A DNA stretch of 64,000 bases from the NCBI RefSeq assembly GCF_027474845.2, contig NZ_CP107031.2:1936501-2000500 (forward strand), in the 5' to 3' direction. Each line of letters opens with the position of its first letter. The first letter of the stretch is position 1. Shown piece by piece: positions 47,889 through 57,030 of the stretch. The notes beneath the pieces are model-generated. The model did no database searches and had not been told where the DNA came from. It worked only from the letters and a program-made list of their open reading frames with translations. Position numbers and translations under genes: made by a program. Source of the stretch: Maribacter aestuarii. Lineage in GTDB: Bacteria > Bacteroidota > Bacteroidia > Flavobacteriales > Flavobacteriaceae.

Positions 47889-48000
47889 GACTGAAATTTT
47901 TTTGCAAAGCTAAGATTATAAGAAGGCATTCTTAGCTTAATTTAAAAATAATTGCGGCGAATAAAGACCTAAAAAATGTATCTTTCCTCAAAAAAAACGA

Positions 48001-48570
48001 ATGTTCCAATTAGGAAAGACCATTGTTTCTGAAGAAATTATAGAACATGATTTTGTTTGTAATCTAACCGCCTGTAAAGGGGCATGTTGTATTGATGGGG
48101 ATGCCGGAGCACCTCTGGAAGATAAGGAGACAGAAATATTAGTTGATATTTATTCCAAAGTAAAACCTTTTCTTAGTCCAGAGGGGATTGCCGTTATAGA
48201 GGATCAAGGCGCATTTGTGAAGGGCGAGGATGGTGAATGGGAAACGCCCTTAGTAGGAGGTAGCGCATGCGCCTACGTTATATTTGACGAGAGGAGCATT
48301 GCTAAATGTGGAATAGAAGAGGCTTATAATCAAGGGAAAATAACGTGGAAAAAGCCCGTATCCTGCCATTTGTATCCTGTAAGGATTCGTGAATATACCG
48401 GATTGACAGCGGTGAATTACCATAAATGGCAAATATGCGATCCCGCCTGTGCCTTGGGGAATGAACTAGAGGTCCCGATCTATAAGTTCGTAAAAGAGGC
48501 ATTGATAAGGAAATTTGGAGAGGCTTGGTATGCCGAGTTGGAAGAGGTGGCCAATGAGTACCTTAAATAG
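48001..48570 (+). CDS. DUF3109 family cysteine-rich protein
   Basis: This 189-residue protein of the DUF3109 family carries several conserved cysteines: CNLTACKGACCIDGDAG near residue 20, SACAYVIFDERSIAKCGIE, PVSCHLYPVRI and WQICDPACALG. The pattern suggests a metal or Fe-S site, as in related YkgJ-like proteins. No enzyme activity is established for the family. It is likely cytosolic. Its end overlaps the end of the TPR kinase gene by 8 bases on the opposite strand. Intact, starting at ATG 48001. Confidence 0.85.
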   Translation: MFQLGKTIVSEEIIEHDFVCNLTACKGACCIDGDAGAPLEDKETEILVDIYSKVKPFLSPEGIAVIEDQGAFVKGEDGEWETPLVGGSACAYVIFDERSIAKCGIEEAYNQGKITWKKPVSCHLYPVRIREYTGLTAVNYHKWQICDPACALGNELEVPIYKFVKEALIRKFGEAWYAELEEVANEYLK

Positions 48571-50485
48571 TAGGAATGTGCAGTACTATTTTCGTACCAC
48601 TGGCTTTATTTTTCTCATCAAATAAATCTATAATTTCGACATGAAATGAGTTTTGGTAATCTCTGGAAAAGTTGGCAAGTCGTTCTTTGGTAATATCAAT
48701 GCCCACTGATTTTCTTTTTAAGACTTTGCTTTCTTTAATTTTTTCTGCCGCGTCCCGGCCCAAACCATCATCGGTAATAGCGATATTTATAAAACCGTTC
48801 TGACCTTTTTCTACATCTAGCGTAATGTTCTTTTCTCCTTCTTTTAATGAAAGTCCATGCCATAAGGCATTTTCCAAAAAAGGCTGTAGTATCAGTGAAG
48901 GTATTTTTATGTTATGTACATCCAATTCAGCGGCAATATTGATCTTGAAATTTATTTCATTGGAGAATCTTATATTTTCTATGTTCATATAAAGTTCAAC
49001 TGTTTCCAACTCTTCGGCTAAAGATATTTCTCGCTGTGAGGAAGCTTCTAAAATTTTCCTAACCAACTTTGAAAACTTGTTTAGATAATGTACCGCATTT
49101 TTCTTTTCGTTGTTAATGATATACAGCTTTATAGAATTTAGGGAATTGAACAGGAAATGCGGATTCATCTGACTTCTTAACATGGTCTGTTCTAAAGTCA
49201 ACAATTTCTTTTCGCTGTTTAATTGATATTGTCTGTAGAGAATATATAAAATTCCCGCTAAGAGAGCTAAGGCTATCCCACTTATTAGCAACATGGTCCT
49301 GTTCTTGCGTAATTTTTGGCGGACGCTTTCATTTTCCTTGGCAAGCGTTTCAATTTGGTTAGTTCTTTTTTCGGATTCATAACGCACAATCATATCGTTT
49401 ACATAACGTAAGTTGAGATTACTTGTTATTTGCTCCTCATATTTCTTGAACTCTTTATAGAATTTCATTCCCTTTTCAAAGTTGTCTTTTTTGATTTGTA
49501 ACTCGGACAGAAATTTATAAGACTCTGCAATCTCCGCTGGTAAGTTATACTGTTTGGCCAATGACAGGCTCTCGTTTAAATTATATTCGGCGTCAATATA
49601 GTTCTCATTTTTGATATAGGCGAATCCCAGATTTACGTAGATAGATGTAATGATTTTTTGATCACCTAATATTTTTGCTTCTTCCAACGTTTTTTTGAGG
49701 ATTGCGATAGCTTCATCTGTTTTTCCCTGGTGTACTAGAACATGGGCAATGCTATAATTGCAAATGGTTATTCCTCTTTTTGAATTGATTTCCTTGTTGA
49801 ACTTTAGCGACGTCTCAAAGCTGTTCAAAGCCAAATCCAATTTGCCTTGGGCTTCATAACATTCCCCTATATTCTGATGGTTTATGGCCAAGCCCAACTT
49901 ATTGCCCAGTTCGCTTTCCAAAGCCATGGACTGGGAAAACTTGTCAATAGCCAAATCATATTGTTCCAAAACTTGGTAAATATTTCCAATACTGTTCAAG
50001 GAAACGTTTATACTTCTTTTTAAACCATCGGAGGGATTTTCAACCGTTTCGGCCAATTCTAGTGCCTCTTGACTATAGTCCAAGGCAGATTTTATGGCAT
50101 CACTACGCCTAAAAACAACACTGATCATGTTTAGACTGTATACCCTAAACTCAGTATTGTTGGCATCTTCAGAAACTATTAATGCTTTTTGGAATAGTTT
50201 TAGGGCTTTTGAAAATTCTGAAACGTCTCTATAAGCCCTACCTAATTGATTTAAGGCATAGGCCTGCCCGTCTAGATAATTGTTTTCTGCTGACAGTATT
50301 ACAAATTGACGCATCAAAAATGTATCCTTTCTAACTGGTCTTAAAACCTTGTCCAATTCCTTGTAGGTTTTAGGTCTATTTTTCAACAAACTATCTACGG
50401 CTATACTAAATGTTTGAGGAATTTCTTGGGACCAACACTGTACTGAAATCAAGAAAAGGAAAGCAAGACAAGCACTCTTTCGCAT
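48563..50485 (-). CDS. TPR-containing LytS-type sensor histidine kinase
   Basis: This protein of about 640 residues has a signal-like leader (ISVQCWSQ), then six or more TPR repeats in the extracytoplasmic half, one transmembrane helix (MLLISGIALALLAGILYILY), a short coiled stretch and a His_kinase (LytS/YehU) domain. The phosphorylation block is LRSQMNPHFLFNSLNSIK, followed by an ATPase region. I use the ATG at about 50485 (MRKSACLAF) because it opens a signal peptide; an ATG at 50539 is upstream in frame. It lies 61 bases after the LytTR regulator (about 7 from the upstream ATG), its likely cognate partner. Confidence 0.92.
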   Translation of the reverse strand: MRKSACLAFLFLISVQCWSQEIPQTFSIAVDSLLKNRPKTYKELDKVLRPVRKDTFLMRQFVILSAENNYLDGQAYALNQLGRAYRDVSEFSKALKLFQKALIVSEDANNTEFRVYSLNMISVVFRRSDAIKSALDYSQEALELAETVENPSDGLKRSINVSLNSIGNIYQVLEQYDLAIDKFSQSMALESELGNKLGLAINHQNIGECYEAQGKLDLALNSFETSLKFNKEINSKRGITICNYSIAHVLVHQGKTDEAIAILKKTLEEAKILGDQKIITSIYVNLGFAYIKNENYIDAEYNLNESLSLAKQYNLPAEIAESYKFLSELQIKKDNFEKGMKFYKEFKKYEEQITSNLNLRYVNDMIVRYESEKRTNQIETLAKENESVRQKLRKNRTMLLISGIALALLAGILYILYRQYQLNSEKKLLTLEQTMLRSQMNPHFLFNSLNSIKLYIINNEKKNAVHYLNKFSKLVRKILEASSQREISLAEELETVELYMNIENIRFSNEINFKINIAAELDVHNIKIPSLILQPFLENALWHGLSLKEGEKNITLDVEKGQNGFINIAITDDGLGRDAAEKIKESKVLKRKSVGIDITKERLANFSRDYQNSFHVEIIDLFDEKNKASGTKIVLHIPTI

Positions 50486-50546
50486 AACAGCAAATAATAG
50501 GTAATTGCTTTTTAGGGTATTGCTGTGATGGGATTGCATAGATTAA

Positions 50547-51281
50547 TTAAAGCAAATCCAGAAAATCCGATTTTTTCTGACGCGATACAGGAATTTTATG
50601 ATTGGATTTAAGAACAACGTAACCATCGGTCTTTAAAAACTCTTTTATTTTATTCAAGTTGATGATAAAGGAATTATGTATCCTAAAAAAGGAATCTTCC
50701 GGTAGAAGCGCGTTTACTTCTTTTAATTTTTTAGTCAATACTATTTTTTGTCCATCGGCTAGGAATATGGTACTATAGTTTCCATCTGATTCCGCGTATA
50801 GAATCTCATCGCTTTCAAGAAAAAGTAATTTGCCATCGGTATTTAAGGTAATCTTTTTATTCAGGGACTTGGAATTAAAGTTCAAAAGAATTTTCTCCAG
50901 CCGTTCTGCCGTAAAGTTCTTGGAATTGAATTTTTTGATTTTTACGATTGTTTCCTGAAGGTCGTCGGTATCTATCGGCTTAAGTAGATAGTCAATAGCT
51001 TCATTTTTTAGGGCCTTTATAGCGTATTGGTTGTAAGCCGTAGTGATAACAACAGGAAAATTCTTGTTCTTCAGTTTTTGTATGAACTGAAAACCGTCCA
51101 TAGTAGGCATTTCAATATCAAGAAAAAGACAATCAGGGGTATTCTTTTCAAGATATTCCAGGGCTTCTAATGGATTCGTAAACGAGGCCGAAACATGTAT
51201 TTCGTCGCTGAAATTCGTCAGCTCCCAAGATAGGCTTTGGAGCGCTTTGATTTCATCATCAACAATAACCGCTTCTAACAT
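50547..51281 (-). CDS. LytTR-family response regulator
   Basis: This 244-residue response regulator has an N-terminal receiver domain with the phospho-acceptor aspartate in DCLFLDIEMPTMDG, near residue 56, and the switch lysine in YLLKPIDT. Its C-terminal LytTR DNA-binding domain includes SDGNYSTIFLADGQK and FFRIHNSFIINLNKIKEFL. It should be phosphorylated by the adjacent TPR kinase and regulate promoters by binding short direct repeats. It starts at ATG 51281, with a 320-base gene-free region upstream where its own operator may lie. Confidence 0.93.
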   Translation of the reverse strand: MLEAVIVDDEIKALQSLSWELTNFSDEIHVSASFTNPLEALEYLEKNTPDCLFLDIEMPTMDGFQFIQKLKNKNFPVVITTAYNQYAIKALKNEAIDYLLKPIDTDDLQETIVKIKKFNSKNFTAERLEKILLNFNSKSLNKKITLNTDGKLLFLESDEILYAESDGNYSTIFLADGQKIVLTKKLKEVNALLPEDSFFRIHNSFIINLNKIKEFLKTDGYVVLKSNHKIPVSRQKKSDFLDLL

Positions 51282-51601
51282 AATGCACAGGAATAAAATA
51301 GAAAGTTAATTAAAAAATAGACTTAAGAATCTTTTGAGGAAAACTTTTGTATCAATGGATGTTAATTACGTATAGTCGGTAAATAAACCGACAAGAGTTA
51401 CAGGAATTAAATTAATACATGAAATGAAAGAAAAGGATTACAATATAATCTCAATGAATATAGGGGTTTGGAAGCATTTGTCCAATTATACAGTAAAACG
51501 GACAAATTATACATTATGCCTTAATCCTCCCTCTTCCTAACCCTAATTTAGTGGATATAATTTAATTATGGTCTATTTATTAAGTATTCAACAAGGATAT
51601 A
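51282..51601. other. 320-base intergenic region upstream of the LytTR gene
   Basis: No convincing gene. It holds two inverted repeats: GTCGGT/ACCGAC (51375-51392) and TTTGTCC/GGACAAA (51477-51506). A 38-codon open frame at 51424-51540 exists but has no family or leader sign. The region is divergent between the LytTR gene and a small plus-strand membrane peptide, so it probably carries both promoters. Confidence 0.4.
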
Positions 51602-51745
51602 ATGAAAAAGTGTTTGTTAATGTTCGGGTTACTGGTTCTAGTTTTGATTTTGGCTGTTTTGGCTGGAATATCGGATAGCAAATCAATAAATAATCAAACT
51701 ATCGTAGAGGCCAAAACTGACGCTCCAGAATTATTTATGGAATAA
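51602..51745 (+). CDS. Small membrane or secreted peptide, 47 residues
   Basis: ATG at 51602 to TAA at 51745 encodes KKCLLMFGLLVLVLILAVLA as a hydrophobic leader, followed by a polar tail (SDSKSINNQTIVEAKTDAP). This is either a signal-peptide-bearing short secreted product or a single-span peptide. No family recognised. It lies 26 bases before a larger secreted-protein gene on the same strand and could be its translational partner. Confidence 0.45.
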   Translation: MKKCLLMFGLLVLVLILAVLAGISDSKSINNQTIVEAKTDAPELFME

Positions 51746-51771
51746 GATTATAATCACCTAGTGTAAATAGT

Positions 51772-52314
51772 ATGTATCAATTAATGATTAAATCGTTCAA
51801 ACTTATCTTCTTGGGTTTTTTGCCGTTGCTATGTATTTCAAGTATAGATAGTGATCAGGGTGCTGAAAAAGATTTTGTGGAAGAAAATTGGATACAACTG
51901 GTTGTTAAGGATTCCGTTCAGGAACTCGATGGCAAAATGTCATTTGAGCATACCAGCGAGAATTTTAAAGATGGTCAATACTTTAATTCTCTAAAATTGA
52001 GATTAAAAAGTAATTCAGGGCAAGTTCCAAACGATGTGGAATTTATAATTTCTAAAGAAGATGAAATAGCCAGACTTCCTGTTGGACATTATCAAGTGAA
52101 TCCAATAGATGGTTTTATCAATCACTTTGACGGCGTTTTTGGTGTTGCGAATATTAGTTCAATGGGGGAGAGACCATTTTTTGCGGCCGATGGCACGATA
52201 CATATCTTAAAAATGGAAGAAAATAATATTGCCGGCAGAATGAACATGACCCTGTCAAATGGAGATGGAAGCACAATTAGAATAGTGGGAAAATTTGAAG
52301 CTGAATTATTATAG
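51772..52314 (+). CDS. Secreted protein of unknown function, 180 residues
   Basis: Not recognised. The N-terminus has a signal-like hydrophobic stretch (FKLIFLGFLPLLCISS), with a cysteine at residue 21 that might be a lipoprotein site although the lipobox is weak. The remainder is polar with strand-like segments and ends AGRMNMTLSNGDGSTIRIVGKFEAELL, suggesting a small beta-sandwich. ATG at 51772 and ATG at 51784 are both possible starts. It is followed by a long gene-free stretch. Confidence 0.65.
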   Translation: MYQLMIKSFKLIFLGFLPLLCISSIDSDQGAEKDFVEENWIQLVVKDSVQELDGKMSFEHTSENFKDGQYFNSLKLRLKSNSGQVPNDVEFIISKEDEIARLPVGHYQVNPIDGFINHFDGVFGVANISSMGERPFFAADGTIHILKMEENNIAGRMNMTLSNGDGSTIRIVGKFEAELL

Positions 52315-52792
52315 AAAAGATTTACATCAATAAAGACGTACGGCTTAAGACATATGCGTAAGGTATATTTCCGTCCATTGTTTTGGCGCCAAAACAGTGA
52401 CCAATTAGGGTCGCAAGTCTAATGAAAGGTTTCGGGGGAACTACCTGAATTAGAACTTGGTGGGCAGTTAAGAAACATTGGAGAGCCGTACATTTGATGT
52501 GAACTACATTAAAAAAGAATATTCCACGAATAAACCAAAAGGTATTTATTATACTTTTTGGTTTATTTTTTTTGTGTTGCATTATGGGGAAAAATACTCA
52601 GGAGCTTTTAATGTCTCAGAAGGCAATGAACATCACTTGCCAACCTAGATTTCAACATTTTGTGTTAAAAACTTTGTAACGGAAAAGGCTAAACATCCTT
52701 TACAGATCGCTTCTAATTTTGAATCTTTGTTAGTCCCTACAAGAGGGTAATATTTGTCCTCTTATCACTAACTTTTTTAAAAATTAAGAATT
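52315..52792. other. Gene-free stretch with a possible degenerate group II intron end
   Basis: Nothing here reads as a convincing gene; a minus-strand frame at 52322-52582 lacks any protein-like features. The arms GTACGGCT (52338-52345) and AGCCGTAC (52485-52492) form an inverted repeat about 140 bases apart. The context GGAGAGCCGT before the second arm resembles domain V of bacterial group II introns, which contains an AGC triad. No reverse transcriptase is nearby. The right end (52726-52756) holds the nrdB promoter candidate. Confidence 0.4.
52726..52756 (+). promoter_or_regulatory. Candidate promoter for nrdB
   Basis: TTTG at 52726-52729 and TAATATTTG at 52748-52756 are spaced 18 bases apart, near the -33/-7 pattern of this phylum (the second box has one extra base compared with TAnnTTTG). 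It lies about 37 bases upstream of the nrdB ATG. No NrdR box was recognised nearby. Confidence 0.4.
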
Positions 52793-53779
52793 ATGTCCGT
52801 AGCCTTAGAGCCTATATTGGAACAAAATGACGACCGCTTTGTAATATTCCCTATCAAGCATGACGATTTATGGGAATGGTATAAAAAGTGCGAAGCATGT
52901 TTTTGGACTGCAGAGGAAATTGACTTGCATGAAGACCTAACGGATTGGAACAACAAGTTGAATGACGACGAACGGTATTTCATTAAGCATATTTTAGCAT
53001 TTTTTGCAGCTTCAGACGGAATCGTGAACGAGAATTTAGCAGAAAATTTTGTCAGCGAAGTTCAGTATGCAGAGGCAAAATTCTTTTATGGTTTTCAAAT
53101 TATGATGGAGAATATTCATTCCGAAACTTATTCTTTACTTATAGATACTTATGTAAAGGACGAGAAGGAAAAAAACATGCTTTTTAAAGCAATAGAGAAT
53201 TTCCCTGCCATTAAAAAGAAAGCGGATTGGGCACTAAACTGGATAGAGTCACCAAGTTTTGCGGAACGATTGATTGCTTTTGCAGCAGTAGAAGGTATCT
53301 TCTTCTCAGGGGCTTTCTGTTCCATCTTCTGGTTGAAGAAAAGAGGGCTTATGCCAGGACTTACTTTTTCCAACGAATTAATTTCAAGGGATGAAGGAAT
53401 GCACTGCGATTATGCCGTACATCTTCATAACAAGCACCTAATCAACAAAGTTCCAAAGGAACGAATTACCGAAATTTTGACAGATGCCTTGAATATTGAA
53501 AGGGAATTTATAACGGAATCCCTGCCTGCAAGCCTTATTGGGATGAATTCAAAATTGATGACCCAGTATTTGGAGTTTGTAACGGATAGACTTTTGGTAG
53601 AGTTGGAATGTGATAGGGTATACAATGCTACCAACCCTTTCGATTTTATGGATATGATTTCGCTACAGGGAAAGACCAATTTCTTTGAAAAAAGAGTTTC
53701 GGAATATCAGAAGGCCGGAGTTTTGAATAAAGAAAAAGACGAAGATGCGCAAAAGATAAGTTTCGACGCAGATTTCTAA
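52793..53779 (+). CDS. nrdB: Class I ribonucleoside-diphosphate reductase, beta (radical-generating) subunit
   Basis: NrdB houses the di-iron/tyrosyl radical cofactor that starts each reduction of ribonucleotides to deoxyribonucleotides. The 328-residue protein has the iron-ligand blocks [12 protein letters not shown] near residue 42, [12 protein letters not shown] with the E-x2-H-x3-Y radical-site pattern, and later [15 protein letters not shown] with E and H ligands. The length fits the ferritin-like subunit. It is followed by a terminator and then nrdA, so the two subunits may be transcribed partly separately. Start ATG at 52793. Confidence 0.95.
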   Translation: MSVALEPILEQNDDRFVIFPIKHDDLWEWYKKCEACFWTAEEIDLHEDLTDWNNKLNDDERYFIKHILAFFAASDGIVNENLAENFVSEVQYAEAKFFYGFQIMMENIHSETYSLLIDTYVKDEKEKNMLFKAIENFPAIKKKADWALNWIESPSFAERLIAFAAVEGIFFSGAFCSIFWLKKRGLMPGLTFSNELISRDEGMHCDYAVHLHNKHLINKVPKERITEILTDALNIEREFITESLPASLIGMNSKLMTQYLEFVTDRLLVELECDRVYNATNPFDFMDMISLQGKTNFFEKRVSEYQKAGVLNKEKDEDAQKISFDADF

Positions 53780-53795
53780 ACACAAGAACACTAGG

Positions 53796-53825
53796 ACCCC
53801 TGGTCATATAGATCAGGGGTTTTTG
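53796..53825 (+). terminator. Intrinsic terminator between nrdB and nrdA
   Basis: Arms ACCCCTGGTC (53796-53805) and GATCAGGGGT (53811-53820) pair over ten bases, with one G-T wobble, around a five-base loop ATATA, followed by TTTTGT. This is a good rho-independent terminator, 17 bases after the nrdB stop. It may attenuate rather than fully block transcription into nrdA. Confidence 0.8.
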
Positions 53826-53899
53826 TGACCTTTATAAAAAATGTTAATTTTTTTAACAATGAATTAATTTATTAATCACAATTAAAATAGTAGTTGCCA

Positions 53900-56383
53900 A
53901 TGTATGTAGTTAAAAGAGACGGGAGAAAGGAACTTATCATGTTCGATAAGATTACCGCAAGAGTTCGTAAATTATGCTATGGCCTTAACGGCTTGGTAGA
54001 TCCTTTAAAAGTCGCTATGCGAGTGATTGAAGGACTGTATGACGGGGTTACGACCTCTGAACTGGACAACCTTGCTGCGGAAATTGCTGCAACAATGACT
54101 ACGACACACCCGGATTACGCCAAATTAGCTGCACGTATTTCGGTTTCAAACCTACATAAGAATACAAAAAAATCCTTTTCGGAGACTATGAAGGATCTTC
54201 ACGAATATGTGAATCCTAGGACTGGTAAAAAGGCTCCCCTTTTATCTGATGAAGTTTACGACGTGATTTCCAAGAACTCTGAAAAATTGGACTCAACCAT
54301 TATTTATAACCGTGATTTTGGCTACGATTATTTCGGTTTTAAAACATTGGAACGTTCCTATCTCTTAAAATTGAATGGGAAAATAGCAGAACGCCCTCAG
54401 CATATGTTAATGCGTGTTTCCATAGGGATTCATTTAAGTGATTTGGACTCTGCCATCGAAACATACGAGTTAATGTCCAAAAAATATTTTACGCATGCGA
54501 CACCAACTTTGTTTAATTCGGGTACCCCTAAGCCTCAGATGTCTTCTTGCTTCTTACTAGCAATGAAGGATGATAGTATTGACGGTATTTACGATACTTT
54601 AAAACAGACGGCAAAGATTTCCCAATCAGCTGGCGGCATAGGGCTATCTATACACAATGTGAGGGCCACTGGCTCATATATTGCAGGAACCAATGGAACG
54701 TCTAACGGAATCGTACCGATGTTGCAGGTATTCAACGATACGGCTAGGTATGTAGACCAGGGAGGCGGTAAGCGTAAAGGAAGTTTTGCCATTTATATGG
54801 AGCCTTGGCATGCGGATATCTATGAGTTCTTGGATTTGAAAAAGAACCATGGTAAAGAAGAAATGCGCGCACGCGATTTGTTCTATGCTATGTGGATTTC
54901 GGACTTGTTCATGAGAAGAGTGGAGGCCAATGAGGAGTGGACCTTAATGTGCCCCAACGAATGTCCAGGTCTTTTTACAAGCCATAGTGAGGAATTTGAA
55001 AAATTGTACACCAAATACGAAGCAGAAGGAAAAGGAAGAAAAACGGTAAGGGCAAGAGAGCTATGGGAAAAAATATTAGAATCCCAAATCGAGACAGGTA
55101 CGCCATACATGTTGTATAAGGATGCAGCTAACCGCAAGAGTAACCAGAAGAACTTGGGAACTATTAGATCTTCTAACCTATGTACTGAAATAATGGAATA
55201 TACCTCTCCAGATGAGGTGGCGGTTTGTAATCTGGCGTCTATCGCCCTACCCATGTTCATAAAAAATGGTGAATTTGATCACAAGGAATTGTTTAAAGTG
55301 ACCAAACGTGTAACCAAGAACCTGAACCGTGTTATAGACAGGAACTACTATCCAGTAAAAGAGGCGGAGAATTCAAACATGCGCCATAGACCTATTGGAC
55401 TCGGCGTTCAAGGACTGGCAGATGCATTCATTATGTTGCGTTTGCCCTTTACAAGTGATGAGGCAAAGAAACTGAATCAAGAAATATTTGAAACACTTTA
55501 TTTTGCTGCGGTAACCGCCTCCATGGAGTTGGCAAAGCAAGAAGGTGCTTATTCATCTTACAAAGGTTCTCCTATTGAAAAAGGTGAATTTCAACATAAC
55601 CTTTGGGGTATTAAAGATGAAGAGCTTTCCGGTAGATGGGATTGGGCAAAATTGAGAAAAGATGTAAAGAAAAATGGGGTGCGCAATTCACTTTTGGTCG
55701 CACCTATGCCGACTGCATCTACTTCTCAGATTTTGGGCAACAATGAGTGTTTTGAGCCGTACACCTCTAACATTTATACCAGGAGAGTACTGTCCGGAGA
55801 GTTTATCGTAGTAAATAAACATCTGTTGGAGGATTTGGTTGAATTGGGGCTTTGGAACGAGAATATGAAGCAAGAATTAATGCGTGCCAATGGATCCATT
55901 CAACATATTGAGACTATTCCTCAGGACATAAGAGAACTTTATAAGACGGTTTGGGAGTTGAGTATGAAGGACATCATAGATATGTCTAGACACAGAGGAT
56001 ACTTCATTGATCAAAGTCAGTCATTGAACTTGTTTATGGAAAATGCCAACTATTCCAAACTAACCTCTATGCACTTCTACGCATGGAAGAGTGGGCTAAA
56101 GACAGGGATGTATTATCTAAGGACTAAAGCCGCTGTGGATGCCATTAAATTTACTTTAGATAATACGAAGAAGAAAGAAGTTCCGGTTAGTATTGCCGCC
56201 GAAGCAGAAGTAATAGCGGCATCACCTAAGGAAACTACATCGTCTATGGCCGTGTCGGCTAAGCAGGTTACTGCACAAGCTGAGGTGGATATTCAACCTA
56301 TGACACCTGCTGAGATGAAAGCAATGATTGCAAGGGCTAAGGAAGGTCAAGCGGATGACGATTGTTTGATGTGTGGATCGTAA
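53900..56383 (+). CDS. nrdA: Class I ribonucleoside-diphosphate reductase, alpha (catalytic) subunit
   Basis: NrdA binds nucleoside diphosphates and carries the active-site thiols. From ATG at 53900 ([11 protein letters not shown]) the protein has about 827 residues. An N-terminal ATP-cone (about 1-90) gives overall allosteric control. The catalytic cysteines lie in [23 protein letters not shown] and [11 protein letters not shown], and the C-terminal thioredoxin-reducible pair is in DDCLMCGS at the very end. An upstream TTG at 53894 would add two residues. It follows nrdB after a terminator and ends at a strong terminator. Confidence 0.95.
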   Translation: MYVVKRDGRKELIMFDKITARVRKLCYGLNGLVDPLKVAMRVIEGLYDGVTTSELDNLAAEIAATMTTTHPDYAKLAARISVSNLHKNTKKSFSETMKDLHEYVNPRTGKKAPLLSDEVYDVISKNSEKLDSTIIYNRDFGYDYFGFKTLERSYLLKLNGKIAERPQHMLMRVSIGIHLSDLDSAIETYELMSKKYFTHATPTLFNSGTPKPQMSSCFLLAMKDDSIDGIYDTLKQTAKISQSAGGIGLSIHNVRATGSYIAGTNGTSNGIVPMLQVFNDTARYVDQGGGKRKGSFAIYMEPWHADIYEFLDLKKNHGKEEMRARDLFYAMWISDLFMRRVEANEEWTLMCPNECPGLFTSHSEEFEKLYTKYEAEGKGRKTVRARELWEKILESQIETGTPYMLYKDAANRKSNQKNLGTIRSSNLCTEIMEYTSPDEVAVCNLASIALPMFIKNGEFDHKELFKVTKRVTKNLNRVIDRNYYPVKEAENSNMRHRPIGLGVQGLADAFIMLRLPFTSDEAKKLNQEIFETLYFAAVTASMELAKQEGAYSSYKGSPIEKGEFQHNLWGIKDEELSGRWDWAKLRKDVKKNGVRNSLLVAPMPTASTSQILGNNECFEPYTSNIYTRRVLSGEFIVVNKHLLEDLVELGLWNENMKQELMRANGSIQHIETIPQDIRELYKTVWELSMKDIIDMSRHRGYFIDQSQSLNLFMENANYSKLTSMHFYAWKSGLKTGMYYLRTKAAVDAIKFTLDNTKKKEVPVSIAAEAEVIAASPKETTSSMAVSAKQVTAQAEVDIQPMTPAEMKAMIARAKEGQADDDCLMCGS

Positions 56384-56413
56384 CCAAGGTAAGGTTAAGG
56401 AATCGGATCGTAT

Positions 56414-56460
56414 ATAAGTAAAAAAAGAACCGCCCATAAGGCGGTTCTTTTTTTACTTAT
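56414..56460. terminator. Strong hairpin terminator after nrdA
   Basis: A perfect 21-base inverted repeat (56414-56434 and 56440-56460) encloses a five-base loop. The GC-rich core GAACCGCC/GGCGGTTC is flanked by runs of A and T on either side, so it can act on both strands. Confidence 0.9.
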
Positions 56461-56475
56461 ATATTTTTTGAAATG

Positions 56476-56565
56476 CTATTCCTTGTTTTTAATGTAGGGC
56501 CTTAAAACCCCTGTAAACACAAGCGCTACTGCGTATATCATTAAAATAATTATATGTTTGTCCAT
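56476..56565 (-). CDS. Tiny membrane peptide, 29 residues
   Basis: ATG at 56565 to TAG at 56476 encodes a short product with one hydrophobic stretch (HIIILMIYAVALVFTGVL) followed by a basic tail RPYIKNKE. It is just beyond the nrdA terminator on the opposite strand. The size is below normal gene-calling limits and no family is recognised. The positive-inside charge pattern is what makes it worth listing. Confidence 0.35.
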   Translation of the reverse strand: MDKHIIILMIYAVALVFTGVLRPYIKNKE

Positions 56566-57030
56566 GGCAAAAGTCTCAGTAACCTAATATAGGTACGTAT
56601 GAATAACGTAAATGGATTACCAAAATTTTATCAAATAGTTAAAAAAATTGTTAAAAGTTCATGTAAATCTATTTTTTTCTTGAAATGCAAAAGAATTACT
56701 TGGTATATGGTCATTCTTAACTTTTCTCACTTTCCTTATTTGATATAAATAGAAAATTACTTTAGAAAGGCAAAATAATGCCATATAGACGATAAGAAGG
56801 TATAGATAGGGGAACATACACAAATAAACGAATAAGCAGGTAAAATCTTACAATCGACGAATACGGTTCAGCGAAATGTTTGTTTTATTCGATGAACTAC
56901 GTAGTTTGAATTAAATATAGATATCAAAAGTTGTAGCTAAACATGGTAACTTCCCAAAATCTCGAGAAATGTGAAAAAGTACAAAAGCAACTACGGTAGA
57001 TGTAGATTTTAATTTTCAGAAAATAAGAAT
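56566..57030. other. 465-base AT-rich gene-free region
   Basis: No gene or RNA is recognised. It is AT-rich and contains a 12-base perfect palindrome AACTAC/GTAGTT (56895-56906) inside a longer imperfect inverted repeat, a possible operator. The right end is 3' to the minus-strand TIM-barrel gene. Confidence 0.35.

Noticed and set aside
51424..51540. 38-codon plus-strand open frame in the LytTR upstream gap
   Set aside because: No hydrophobic leader or conserved feature, and it spans the inverted repeat that looks like a regulatory site.
52322..52582. 86-codon minus-strand open frame
   Set aside because: No protein-like motifs; low-complexity and cysteine-histidine scatter typical of chance frames in a gene-free stretch.
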